A DNA stretch of 64,000 nt from contig NZ_JACHBX010000001.1 in the NCBI RefSeq assembly GCF_014200505.1, positions 744,001 to 808,000 of the forward strand, in the 5' to 3' direction. Positions 63,946 through 64,000 of this stretch are shown here, one piece after another. Position 1 is the first letter of the stretch. Each line of letters starts with the position of its first letter. Source of the stretch: Massilia aurea. GTDB taxonomy: Bacteria > Pseudomonadota > Gammaproteobacteria > Burkholderiales > Burkholderiaceae_D. The notes under the pieces were generated by a model. The model saw only the letters and a list, made by a program, of their open reading frames with translations, was not told where the DNA came from and did not search any database. The position numbers and the translations under genes are program-made.

Positions 63946-64000
63946 ATGAAAACAGAAGATGCCATCAGGATCATCGAAATTAATGAACCGCCGGTATTTT
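63946..64000 (+). CDS. Start of a possible gene running off the window
   Basis: An open frame from the ATG at 63946 (MKTEDAIRIIEINEPPVF) continues to the edge; an in-frame ATG at 63916 is an alternative. It is divergent from mltD. Too short to identify. Confidence 0.3.
   Translation, partial: MKTEDAIRIIEINEPPVF

Overview
The window looks like a chromosomal segment of a GC-rich betaproteobacterium of the Oxalobacteraceae, most likely Massilia or a close relative. That placement is inference. It rests on the trxB / ftsK-lolA-rarA / serS order common in Burkholderiales, the Bug/TctC-type solute receptor, the porin type and the many c-di-GMP proteins. I see no phage, plasmid or CRISPR signature. 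Nearly all genes are intact, with short spacers and frequent ATGA overlaps.

Layout. 1-8.4 kb is housekeeping: trxB (partial), ftsK, lolA, rarA, a MarR-like regulator, a MASE1-like membrane protein, serS and tRNA-Ser(CGA). 8.4-16.6 kb holds an SBF-family transporter, a GNAT acetyltransferase, and an operon of DASS transporter, phosphate acyltransferase, acetate kinase and a small RRM-like protein. Facing it are a ParA-like protein without a P-loop, a 96-aa partner and a LysR regulator. 16.6-17.2 kb carries a second, identical tRNA-Ser(CGA), a third copy of only its 3' end plus terminator, and a pair of inverted palindromic repeats. 17.2-29.7 kb contains an NhaP-type antiporter, a methyltransferase, a zinc metallopeptidase, a zinc alcohol dehydrogenase, secreted M4 and M23 peptidases, an L,D-transpeptidase, a ferredoxin, an esterase-like hydrolase and several very small proteins.

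29.8-40.4 kb has a CHASE-PAS-GGDEF-EAL protein, a spermidine-synthase-like protein and a tricarboxylate locus: CitMHS transporter, TctE/TctD two-component system, porin and TctC receptor. The porin and citM promoters share a two-repeat operator at the same distance from an identical TATAGT box, which suggests one TctD regulon. 40.5-49.5 kb contains two further GGDEF proteins (one with a degenerate active site), a zinc-ribbon protein, an AspT-like antiporter, ExoD, a Ppx/GppA-like protein, an AI-2E-family permease and a histone-H1-like protein.

49.7-60.2 kb is the most suggestive region: a five-gene PhnCDE-type ABC transporter operon whose binding protein resembles those annotated as putative selenate-binding, divergent from egtD-egtB (ergothioneine), then yihY, terC, an nhaR-like regulator and selD. 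This may be a selenium / thiol-histidine neighbourhood. 60.3-64 kb contains a second inverted repeat pair, a RhlE-type RNA helicase with a long leader, an MltD-like transglycosylase and the first codons of a possible gene running off the right edge.
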